64,000 nucleotides of DNA from Clostridium gelidum (GTDB lineage: Bacteria > Bacillota > Clostridia > Clostridiales > Clostridiaceae), in assembly GCF_019977655.1 (NCBI RefSeq), contig NZ_AP024849.1:4125001-4189000 (forward strand), in the 5' to 3' direction. Numbering within the stretch: the first letter of the stretch is position 1; every line of letters starts with the position of its first letter. The position numbers and the translations under genes are program-made. The notes under the pieces were generated by a model that saw only the letters and a program-made list of their open reading frames with translations, was not told the origin of the DNA and searched no databases. Of this stretch, positions 17,255 through 25,332 are shown piece by piece.

Positions 17255-17374
17255 ATATAATTCTTTATCATGTTTTTTTCATTCAAATTTCATTAATCTT
17301 TACCTCCTGCTTTATCTAAACTATAACATCCCAAATATGCCAACAGTATGTCATATTAGAATTACAAGATTCTT

Positions 17375-18010
17375 CTATATAAATCTTTCATTTAATAAAT
17401 CAAGGATTTTCTTAAACACTAATTTATTATTATCAATACTTTCAAATAAATCTTTTATTTCATCTTTGCTTAATTCAAATTTACTTTCCAATACATCTAA
17501 CATGTTATCATCTTCATATTGCTTTATAATAATATTCCCTACACATTTTATATTTTTAAATAATTGTAATTCAAAAAAAATGTCTTCTGTTTTAGCCACT
17601 TCACAACAAATTATATTAATGAAATTTGTTATAGATTCTAAAGAATATTCATTATTTTCTAATACTTCAATTTCCCCAAGCCACCTTTTATAATCTTCTA
17701 TATCCTTTTTACAAGAATCTAATTTAAAGGTTTCCAACAATTTTATAGTTTCACTATACTCACACACATCAAAATATACCTGAGATTCTTTAGCTCCTAT
17801 ACTTCTTGTAAGTTGGATTGATGGTAATAGTAAATACTTAATAAATGAATATAGTTTATCCTTAGAATTAAAACATACCCAATCTTTAACACCATCATCA
17901 CTTTGTTTATTAATCATGGAATATTTTAGAATAATAGAATCAGCAGTAACATCAATTTCTTCTTCTCCATCTATCCACTTTTTCCAAAAATCAATTAAAT
18001 CTTCACTCAT
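17375..18010 (-). CDS. Conserved-looking hypothetical protein, 211 residues
   Basis: An acidic soluble protein with no signal peptide, membrane span or recognised motif. It begins MSEDLIDFWKKWIDGEEEID and has a mixed alpha/beta pattern with GVKDWVCFNSKDKLYSFIKY near residue 40. Ribosome binding site AAAGGAG. Some features recall immunity or SUKH-like proteins, but I cannot support that. Lone gene. Confidence 0.6.
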   Translation of the reverse strand: MSEDLIDFWKKWIDGEEEIDVTADSIILKYSMINKQSDDGVKDWVCFNSKDKLYSFIKYLLLPSIQLTRSIGAKESQVYFDVCEYSETIKLLETFKLDSCKKDIEDYKRWLGEIEVLENNEYSLESITNFINIICCEVAKTEDIFFELQLFKNIKCVGNIIIKQYEDDNMLDVLESKFELSKDEIKDLFESIDNNKLVFKKILDLLNERFI

Positions 18011-18388
18011 CTTTTTGTTCTCCTTTAACCTCTTAATCTGTTATAAATTAATTCAAAAAATAAATAGTTTATATATTTCAAAATGCAATCTTTCTCTTAG
18101 GTACTTTTTCACTTATCAAAACAATAATCTTTTTATAAACATATTTCTACTATTTTAATATCTCATTTTTAATTTTTTTATAAATATTTTAATTATTATA
18201 GAAATTTAATTATCATATGTTATTATATTCTCTTTCGCATCTTAACACAATCGTTCCACAATATATGATAAACACTGTTGTTCTTTTTATTCATTTGCTT
18301 ATATGTTGTATATTCTGTTAAAATAGAAATGCTTTTGTTATAATAAGGCACAATCAAAAAAATAAAAATTTCTCAAAAGGGAGTACAT
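18011..18388. other. Divergent intergenic region
   Basis: A 378-base AT-rich region between two divergently transcribed genes. Apart from the plus-strand promoter at 18295-18324, I see no RNA gene, operator or repeat in it. Confidence 0.5.
18295..18324 (+). promoter_or_regulatory. Sigma-A-type promoter for the 18389 gene
   Basis: TTGCTT (18295-18300) and TAAAAT (18319-18324) are separated by 18 bases, 65 bases ahead of the ATG at 18389. This is by pattern only. Confidence 0.45.
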
Positions 18389-19111
18389 ATGAAAAATTCA
18401 AAACACTATTTATTAGTTTCATTTCTTTTAATTTTTTTATCATTTATCATGTTTTTAATTCACTATTTAATATTTGGTCAATTGGAGAATACTGAATATT
18501 ATTCCTTAATGAATCTTTGTTTTATTCCAATAAATATCCTTGCTGTAACTCTTATGTTTGAAAAACTTGTTGAGAGACGTGCTAAACTTGAGCGTGTAAG
18601 TAAATTAAATATGTTAGTCGGATTATTTTTTAGTGATATTGGATTTATTCTATTGAAGCTAATAGTTGAAGGAGATGAAAAGATTCAATCTCTAGAATTG
18701 GACTTTGCTGATTTAAAGACTTCTGGTAATAAATTAAAATCCCATGATCATAATGTTGATTTTGAAAAAATTAATTATCCTGAACTTAAGACACTAGTTA
18801 TTGAAAGTAGAGATATTTTGTCTAATCTTATAAGTAATGAGAGTCTTTTAGAGCATGAAACCTTTGCTGATTTGCTTATGTCATTAATGCATTTACGAGA
18901 TGAAATCATATTTTTAAAGCATAAGGAATTAACCACTGATGATTGCGTGCATCTTAAGGGTGATATTAATAGAGTATATAAAGCATTAACTTTGCAATGG
19001 ATAAGCTACCTTTCACATTTAAAACAATTTTATCCTTATCAATATAGTGGTGCCATTAAATTTAATCCTTTTACACTTAATAATTTAGGTCAAAAAAAGC
19101 AGGAGTTTTAA
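18389..19111 (+). CDS. Two-span membrane protein, unknown function
   Basis: A 240-residue protein. Two membrane segments lie at about 7-30 and 41-62 (YLLVSFLLIFLSFIMFLIHY; LMNLCFIPINILAVTLMF), followed by a basic segment and a helical cytoplasmic part of about 170 residues. AAAGGGAG precedes the ATG. The architecture (short membrane anchor plus helical soluble domain) is seen in uncharacterised clostridial proteins. I cannot name a family. The stop codon lies within a weak hairpin (CAGGAG/CTCCTG, 19100-19119). Confidence 0.6.
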   Translation: MKNSKHYLLVSFLLIFLSFIMFLIHYLIFGQLENTEYYSLMNLCFIPINILAVTLMFEKLVERRAKLERVSKLNMLVGLFFSDIGFILLKLIVEGDEKIQSLELDFADLKTSGNKLKSHDHNVDFEKINYPELKTLVIESRDILSNLISNESLLEHETFADLLMSLMHLRDEIIFLKHKELTTDDCVHLKGDINRVYKALTLQWISYLSHLKQFYPYQYSGAIKFNPFTLNNLGQKKQEF

Positions 19112-19157
19112 TAGCTCCTGAAGACTTAATATTTAAAATAGTCTTAGTTGTTTAATT

Positions 19158-19186
19158 AAGTTCTTGGTTGCGGCTTTGTACTCTTT
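19158..19186 (-). repeat. Short 3'-end repeat, copy 3
   Basis: On the minus strand, directly after the radical SAM gene stop: A-rich, a degraded hairpin (GAGTACAAAGCCGC) and then CAACCAAGAACTT. This is the same unit as at 9140 and 14113. Confidence 0.55.
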
Positions 19187-20167
19187 TTATAGGTATATAT
19201 CTTCCCCGCACTTTTCGCATTTATTTTCTTTCATAAGAATTTCAGTAGAATATCCATTTCTTCTAATAATCAATTCATTGCACTTAGAGCAATATGTATT
19301 ATTATCAACCCCTTCCACATTTCCTACATACACATGTTTTAAATATCTTTTAGCTTCGTTTTGAGCTTGCGTTATCGTATCTATTCTAGTTTCTGCATTA
19401 TCCATTTTATATCTCGGAAAATATCTACTTAAGTGAAAAGGTATATTTTCATTAACACTAGCTATAAACTTAGCTATTTCCCTGGTTTCTTCTATAGAAT
19501 CATTTTCATCGCTAACGAGCAAAGTTGTTATTTCCACATGGCAATATTTATTAGCTATTTTTATAGTTTCTAAAACTGGTTCGAGTCTTGCACCACAAAT
19601 CTTATTATAATATCTACTTGTATATCCCTTTAAATCAATATTCATAGCATCAACATAAGGAATAAGTTTTAAAAGTGGCTCTTCATTAATGTAACCATTT
19701 GTTACTACTACAACACTTGTATCCGGATTATTTTCCTTTATACTTTTAGCTGCATCATAAATATATTCATACCACATAAATGGTTCATTATAAGTAAAAG
19801 CAACTCCTGCATTATTTTCTACTTTTGGAATTATATCAATCAATTTTTCTACACTCATATATTGTGTCTCTGGTTTGCCTTGAGATATTTCATAATTTTG
19901 ACAAAAGCTACAGGTCATATTACATCCAAAACTTCCAAGAGATAAAATATTTTTTGATGGTTTAAAGTGGTATAGAGGCTTTTTTTCTATAGGGTCAACT
20001 CCCATAGACGTAACGCCTCCATAATTTATGGCAACAGGTACATTATTCTTTAAAGTTCTAACTCCGCATATTCCAAATTTCCCTTCATCTAATATACAAT
20101 TATGAGGACATATTCTACATCTAATTTTATCTCTATATTCTTCATAAAATGGTATCTTCATATCCAT
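19187..20167 (-). CDS. AmmeMemoRadiSam system radical SAM enzyme
   Basis: A 326-residue PFL-activase-like radical SAM protein. The SAM cluster is C82, C86 and C89 in SFGCNMTCSFCQNYEIS. An N-terminal Cys set (CRICPHNCILDEGKFGICGVR without the last residue, residues 17-35) and a C-terminal zinc ribbon (CSKCNEL, CEKCGEDIYL) are typical of the AmrS group. It is always linked to Memo and AMMECR1 genes and the reaction is not established. Here it starts 25 bases after the Memo-AMMECR1 fusion, so they form one operon. Confidence 0.93.
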   Translation of the reverse strand: MDMKIPFYEEYRDKIRCRICPHNCILDEGKFGICGVRTLKNNVPVAINYGGVTSMGVDPIEKKPLYHFKPSKNILSLGSFGCNMTCSFCQNYEISQGKPETQYMSVEKLIDIIPKVENNAGVAFTYNEPFMWYEYIYDAAKSIKENNPDTSVVVVTNGYINEEPLLKLIPYVDAMNIDLKGYTSRYYNKICGARLEPVLETIKIANKYCHVEITTLLVSDENDSIEETREIAKFIASVNENIPFHLSRYFPRYKMDNAETRIDTITQAQNEAKRYLKHVYVGNVEGVDNNTYCSKCNELIIRRNGYSTEILMKENKCEKCGEDIYL

Positions 20168-20192
20168 AACTTATCACCTTCCTCTAAAGCCA

Positions 20193-21599
20193 TCATATTT
20201 CTTTATATCTTACAACCTCAAATTTCTCTATATTATAATATCCTTCACTATCTATATTAGCTTTATCACAAGCTATATTTAATTGTTCTTCTACAGTATC
20301 TACGCCCTCAAGATCTGGCAATAACAATCCACGTCGTCCACTAGAAGAAACAATAACACCATATCTTTTAGGATCTAGCTCTTCCTTTTCACATGGCACC
20401 GAATCCATAAGAACATCTACAGATATATCAATATCCTGTAGTTCATCTTCTAAAACTGCTGGAAATCTTGGATCATGGATGGCTGCCTCTATTGAATTTC
20501 TTATTATCTCTTGGCCTACAGAATTAGTTGTAGGTGCTATGGTTCCTATACAACCTCTAAGATTACCAAACTTTTTTAACGACACAAAAACTCCATGTCT
20601 TTGTGCTAAAAGTTCACTCGGTAAATTAGATATTTCTGCTATCTCTTTTCCACGAGAAAAATAATGATTTAAATTTTCTCTAGCAAGCTTTACATAAGGA
20701 TTTTTACTATTTAGTTTTTTTTTAAATTTTTCTTCTTTATCTTTTATTAATAAATCTAAATTACTTTTATTTTCCGATCCTCTTCTAAGTTTCATTACGC
20801 TGTAGCCTACTCCAAAAGGTCCTTCATAAGATAAAAGTTCACCATTTATTTCCTTGCCTTCCATTGCTCCAAGAAGTATATAAACAGAATTTAATGCACA
20901 TTGTCCAGCTTCTTCAACCATAGTTTTATTCATATTAAAAGCTCCAACAACATCGCCATTTTCTAAATTCTTTAGAAGCTCATGATCAAACTTTTCTCCA
21001 TATGGTGAATAAGAATATGGCCCTTCATCTTTAAGTTTATGAGATAAATCTCCACTGGCTATAATTACAGCCTTTCGATTTAATTCCTCTGCTATTTTTT
21101 TTACTGCCATCCCAAATTTATATAAATTTATATTACCTATCATAGAATAAGTAATATGTACAAGGTTATAATCATTATAATATTTGTTAACAAAATATAA
21201 TGGAACCAAAGTACCATGATCTAATTCATAACTAACGTTATAATTCTCTAAAAAATCTGAATTCACAAGAACTGATGGTATTCCTTCTAAATGACAAGCT
21301 GTCCCCAACCTAATATTAAATTGCCTATCTATAGGAATGTTCATCCTTATATTAGTGCATCCAAACTGGCTTAAATCCCCATAGATTATATCGTCGTCTG
21401 ATACCGCTATAGCATCAGAAAACATTGCAGCATGTGGTGTTATAATTATTATTGTATCAGGCTTAATATCTGCTATTTCTCTTCCTATGCAATTACAAGC
21501 CAAACTTGTTTTCTCTATTTTTTTTTCTTCCCCTTTGCCTATGTCTGGAATAATTATTGGTGGATGTGGTAAAAGATAATATCCTAATATATTTTCCAT
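20193..21599 (-). CDS. AmmeMemoRadiSam Memo and AMMECR1 fusion protein
   Basis: A 468-residue two-domain protein. Residues 1 to about 265 form a Memo domain, a relative of class III extradiol dioxygenases (HPPIIIPDIGKGEEKKIEK, IITPHAAMFSD, IASGDLSHKL). Residues about 295-468 form an AMMECR1 domain with its signature FVSLKKFGNLRGCIGTI. In many genomes these are separate genes of the AmmeMemoRadiSam system. The joint role is unknown, possibly a modification of a protein or metabolite that needs the radical SAM partner encoded next. Confidence 0.93.
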   Translation of the reverse strand: MENILGYYLLPHPPIIIPDIGKGEEKKIEKTSLACNCIGREIADIKPDTIIIITPHAAMFSDAIAVSDDDIIYGDLSQFGCTNIRMNIPIDRQFNIRLGTACHLEGIPSVLVNSDFLENYNVSYELDHGTLVPLYFVNKYYNDYNLVHITYSMIGNINLYKFGMAVKKIAEELNRKAVIIASGDLSHKLKDEGPYSYSPYGEKFDHELLKNLENGDVVGAFNMNKTMVEEAGQCALNSVYILLGAMEGKEINGELLSYEGPFGVGYSVMKLRRGSENKSNLDLLIKDKEEKFKKKLNSKNPYVKLARENLNHYFSRGKEIAEISNLPSELLAQRHGVFVSLKKFGNLRGCIGTIAPTTNSVGQEIIRNSIEAAIHDPRFPAVLEDELQDIDISVDVLMDSVPCEKEELDPKRYGVIVSSSGRRGLLLPDLEGVDTVEEQLNIACDKANIDSEGYYNIEKFEVVRYKEI

Positions 21600-21649
21600 A
21601 ATTTACACCTCTTAATTAAATTTAGGCATATAAAGTAATTGAATATATC

Positions 21650-21805
21650 CTATTCTAAATTCTTAGACGATTCATTCTCCTTAACCTTTTCTAAATAGTC
21701 TTTTTGATTCACTATATTTTGTTCAAAGTCTTCTATTGCATGTTTAGTAAAGTTCCCCACCCTCATTAAATTACGAAATTTATTTCCATTACTTTTTCCA
21801 TTCAT
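21650..21805 (-). CDS. Small protein of 51 residues upstream of Memo gene
   Basis: ATG at 21805 follows AAGGAGG by about 8 bases. The product starts MNGKSNGNKFRNLMRVGNFT and ends in a charged helix rich in Glu and Lys (EDFEQNIVNQKDYLEKVKEN). It is soluble with no Cys. It stops 50 bases before the Memo-AMMECR1 gene on the same strand, so it could be the first gene of that operon. I do not recognise it. Confidence 0.55.
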   Translation of the reverse strand: MNGKSNGNKFRNLMRVGNFTKHAIEDFEQNIVNQKDYLEKVKENESSKNLE

Positions 21806-22091
21806 CTTAAAATCCTCCTTCTTGAATTATATTATGTAAGACATCTAAAATATAATATCGAATAAATGATGTCTAATAATAGTATCTCTAATGAAATGAT
21901 ATTTTATTAATATTAATGTAATGTATTTCTTGATTTCCAGGAAATTAGAAGTGAGAATTAAGTTAAAATATAACTGAATAATATTTGACACTCAACACTG
22001 TGGTAAAACATAGCCATTTTGAAAGAAATCATTTATAATAGATTAGAATTATTTATACAAGAAAGTGAGGTGTTAAAATAGGGAGATACAT

Positions 22092-22496
22092 TTGAAGTTT
22101 TGTTTAATAAATGAAATTATAAGTATCTGTCCTATTGAACAAATGGATAAATTGGGTATATGCGGTTGGTTATCCAAAGATGGAAAATTTAATGAATGTG
22201 GTGAGTCTAAACACAATCTTTTAGCATCTAAATTAGAAAAGGATTTAAACTTAAAAGTATTTGATGAACAAAAGTCTATTTATTTGCATGATACAGCATT
22301 ATTAGAGTCTTTAGGGTATATTAAATTTACCCAATCTACTTATGGTTTAATAGATGAATCTTCTAATAATCAATTTATGTTATTCTATGGAAAAAGGTTT
22401 TCCTATGAACAACGAAAATGGATGGAAGAGAATATATCAAAAATGTTGCCTCGTCAAAAATCAGAATGTCGAAGAAGACTAATATTAGGTTATTAA
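22092..22496 (+). CDS. Hypothetical protein, 134 residues
   Basis: A soluble protein with a TTG start (GGGAGATACA-t-TTG) beginning MKFCLINEIISICPIEQMDK. The central region (LASKLEKDLNLKVF) and the end (QRKWMEENISKMLPRQKSEC) are mostly helical. There are four Cys. No family is recognised. It is followed by about 200 bases without features before kup. Confidence 0.5.
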   Translation: MKFCLINEIISICPIEQMDKLGICGWLSKDGKFNECGESKHNLLASKLEKDLNLKVFDEQKSIYLHDTALLESLGYIKFTQSTYGLIDESSNNQFMLFYGKRFSYEQRKWMEENISKMLPRQKSECRRRLILGY

Positions 22497-22701
22497 GATA
22501 TTTGACTTATTTTTAAATAGTGATATCATAAATATTATTTCTAAAATTAACAAATACTATTTATGTTTCAATTAATAATGTATAATGTACAAGTTACTGT
22601 TTAAAATAAAGCTAAAAGAGTAACTTCGAAGAAATAATTCAATATATAAACTTAATTAGAACTAATACATAACTATTTTTAAATGTAAAGGAAGATTAAA
22701 T

Positions 22702-24711
22702 ATGAAATCAAATACGAAGCAAAATAACATTTCTAAAGCAACCTTAGGGGGAATTTTAGTAACACTAGGTGTAGTTTATGGGGATATTGGAACTTCACCA
22801 CTTTATGTAATGAAATCAGTTATTCAAGGTAATGGAGGCTTAGAAAATATATCTGAAAATTTTATTCTTGGCGTCTTGTCTCTAGTTTTTTGGACAATTA
22901 CTATTTTGACAACAATAAAATATGTTCTTATTACTTTAAATGCAGATAATAAAGGTGAAGGTGGAATTTTTTCACTTTACACTTTAGTTCGTAAACGTGC
23001 AAAGTGGCTTATCATTCCAGCTATGATTGGTGGATCTGCACTCTTAGCTGATGGAATGCTAACACCTGCTGTAACTGTAACTTCGGCAATCGAAGGACTA
23101 GATCTAATTCCAAGTTTTAAGGCTTCTTTTGGTAGCAATCAAAATAACATTGTTTTAATTGTAATAGTAATCATTAGTGCCCTCTTTTTCATTCAACATT
23201 TTGGAACTGATTTAATTGGAAAAATGTTTGGTCCAATAATGCTTATTTGGTTTTCCACATTAGCAATATTTGGAATTATGAACCTTTCTCATGATTGGAC
23301 GTTATTACGTGCACTATCTCCGCACTATGCTGTTATGACTCTTTTTGGTAGTGAAAATAAATTAGGATTTTTTATTCTTGGTGGTATATTTTTATCATCA
23401 ACAGGTGCTGAAGCTCTTTATTCAGATCTTGGGCATGTTGGTAAACATAATATTTATTCGTCATGGCCCTATGTTAAAATATGCTTATTATTAAATTATT
23501 TTGGCCAAGGAGCTTGGCTATTAGCCGCTAGGAAAAATCCAGCTTTTTTAAATGTGGAAGACTTAAATCCATTTTTTCAAATGATTCCACACAATTTTTT
23601 AATTTACGGTATAATAATTTCAACTTTGGCTGCAATCATTGCTTCGCAAGCTTTAATTTCCGGATCTTTTACACTTGTTTCTGAAGCAATTAAATTGAAT
23701 TTATTTCCTAGATTACATACTATGTATCCATCTAGCACTAAAGGGCAGCTTTATATACCAACAATTAATAAATCTTTATGGTTTGTTTGTATTTGCATTG
23801 TTCTTTACTTTGGGAATTCAGCACATATGGAAGCAGCTTACGGACTTGCAATTACAGTTACTATGTTAATGACAACTATTCTCTTATTTAATTATTTATT
23901 AAAGAAAAAGACTCCTTTTGCTCTTGCAGTAAGTATGCTTATTTTCTTTGGTACTTTTGAATTCTGTTTCTTCATTGCAAATGCTGCTAAATTTATGCAT
24001 GGAGGATTTGTAGCTGTCATAATTGCTTTAGTAATTTTCTTTATTATGTATATATGGATTAAAGGACACTATATTAAACTTCGTTTATTAGAAAATGTCC
24101 CAATTGCAGATTATAAGACACAACTAAATCAATTACGTCAAGATGCTGATCGCCCTAAATATACAACAAATCTTGTATGTTTAACTAGTTGCGAAGATCC
24201 TAACCAAATTGAAAGAAGCATAATGTACTCTATTTTAGATAAAAGACCTAAGAAAGCAGAAGTTTACTGGTTTGTTAATATTAGTGTTACTGATGAACCT
24301 TATGACGCAGAATATTCAATAGATACATTGGGAACATTATACATTGTAAAAGTTCATATAAAGCTTGGTTTCCGAGTAGAACAAAAATTGAATGTTTTCT
24401 TACGCCAAATTTCAACTGAATTAGTTGAAAATGGTGAAATAAAAATTCAATCTAGAAACTATACTACAATGCCTGATAGAAAAGTTGGTGATTTTCGTTT
24501 TATTATAATCCAAGAACAACTTTCATATGAATCAGATTTAGATTTTTGGGAATCATTAGTACTTAAATCTAAGTTATTTATAAAAAGATATACTGTTTCA
24601 CCAACAAAATGGTTTGGACTTGAGAATAGTGATGTTGACATTGAAAATGTCCCATTATTTTTAGGTTGTAATAAGCACCATCATACCACTTTAAAAAGAA
24701 TTCCAAAATAA
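22702..24711 (+). CDS. kup: Kup-family potassium uptake protein
   Basis: A 669-residue proton-coupled potassium transporter. The signature LVTLGVVYGDIGTSPLYVM lies near residues 19-37. About 12 membrane segments fill residues 15-455, followed by a soluble tail of about 210 residues, as in E. coli Kup (622 residues). Further family marks are NADNKGEGGIFSLYTL and GGSALLADGMLTPAVTV. AAAGGAAG precedes the ATG. I see no c-di-AMP riboswitch in the 205-base leader. A strong terminator follows at 24736. Confidence 0.95.
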   Translation: MKSNTKQNNISKATLGGILVTLGVVYGDIGTSPLYVMKSVIQGNGGLENISENFILGVLSLVFWTITILTTIKYVLITLNADNKGEGGIFSLYTLVRKRAKWLIIPAMIGGSALLADGMLTPAVTVTSAIEGLDLIPSFKASFGSNQNNIVLIVIVIISALFFIQHFGTDLIGKMFGPIMLIWFSTLAIFGIMNLSHDWTLLRALSPHYAVMTLFGSENKLGFFILGGIFLSSTGAEALYSDLGHVGKHNIYSSWPYVKICLLLNYFGQGAWLLAARKNPAFLNVEDLNPFFQMIPHNFLIYGIIISTLAAIIASQALISGSFTLVSEAIKLNLFPRLHTMYPSSTKGQLYIPTINKSLWFVCICIVLYFGNSAHMEAAYGLAITVTMLMTTILLFNYLLKKKTPFALAVSMLIFFGTFEFCFFIANAAKFMHGGFVAVIIALVIFFIMYIWIKGHYIKLRLLENVPIADYKTQLNQLRQDADRPKYTTNLVCLTSCEDPNQIERSIMYSILDKRPKKAEVYWFVNISVTDEPYDAEYSIDTLGTLYIVKVHIKLGFRVEQKLNVFLRQISTELVENGEIKIQSRNYTTMPDRKVGDFRFIIIQEQLSYESDLDFWESLVLKSKLFIKRYTVSPTKWFGLENSDVDIENVPLFLGCNKHHHTTLKRIPK

Positions 24712-24735
24712 CTTATTTAAATAAATCTATTAATT

Positions 24736-24770
24736 AAAGAGGTCTTCTTCATAATGAAGAAGACCTCTTT
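24736..24770 (+). terminator. Terminator of kup
   Basis: A perfect 16-bp stem (AAAGAGGTCTTCTTCA with its complement) and a 3-base loop, ending in CTCTTTATGTT. It lies 25 bases after the kup stop. Confidence 0.85.
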
Positions 24771-24799
24771 ATGTTATGCTTTCTAAAACTTCAACTACC

Positions 24800-25165
24800 T
24801 TACTTACTCCACTTAACTTCATATACAAATATTAATATTGTCCCAAGAAAATAGCAAAAAATATCATTTAAATCAAAAGTTGACCCAATAATTATTTTTG
24901 CACCTTTAAGATTTTCCATGTGTAATAAAGAAATCAAATTGAAATATTGGCCTACTTCAATCAAACAAGCAAACAAAAAAATATACACCGGTAAAAATCT
25001 TATATGTTTGCTAATAAAACTTCTAATGAAAAAATATATTAGAACTACTACCAATGCATCACCAACAAAAGGTCTAATTATATTATCATGCACGAAAAGT
25101 CCTATATATATTTCTATTATAAGTAAAATTATAAATGTGCTTAAATGCTTATAATTTATTTTCAT
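24800..25165 (-). CDS. DUF2809 family membrane protein
   Basis: A 121-residue protein with four membrane segments. The conserved family pattern is visible in FVHDNIIRPFVGDALVVVLI, FACLIEVGQYF and the acidic FDLNDIFCYFLG near the end. These proteins resemble VanZ in fold and have no known activity. Ribosome binding site AGGAGAT. The gene is convergent with kup. Confidence 0.85.
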   Translation of the reverse strand: MKINYKHLSTFIILLIIEIYIGLFVHDNIIRPFVGDALVVVLIYFFIRSFISKHIRFLPVYIFLFACLIEVGQYFNLISLLHMENLKGAKIIIGSTFDLNDIFCYFLGTILIFVYEVKWSK

Positions 25166-25277
25166 AATTATATCTCCTAATATTTTATGTGTTTCTTATA
25201 AACACATGAATTTCTTAGTTTTCTATTAAATCTCCAGTCTATTTATTACAACTTTTATACTATTGTACACTTTTAAC

Positions 25278-25322
25278 AAAAATAAGGCTAGAAAGTTTTA
25301 ATTACCTTCTAACCTTATTTTT
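25278..25322 (-). terminator. Terminator of the flavodiiron gene
   Basis: AAAAATAAGG-c-TAGAAAG pairs with CCTTCTA-a-CCTTATTTTT, giving a 17-bp stem with one mismatch, 11 bases past the stop codon at 25333. Confidence 0.85.
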
Positions 25323-25332
25323 AATTTTTTAC

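Noticed and set aside
17241..17693. Plus-strand frame opposite the 17375-18010 gene
   Set aside because: Low-complexity Phe/Leu/Ser/Asn content typical of antisense AT-rich DNA. The minus-strand frame has a ribosome site and balanced composition.
22497..22701. Search for a c-di-AMP riboswitch before kup
   Set aside because: The expected conserved ydaO-type blocks are not visible in this AT-rich leader.
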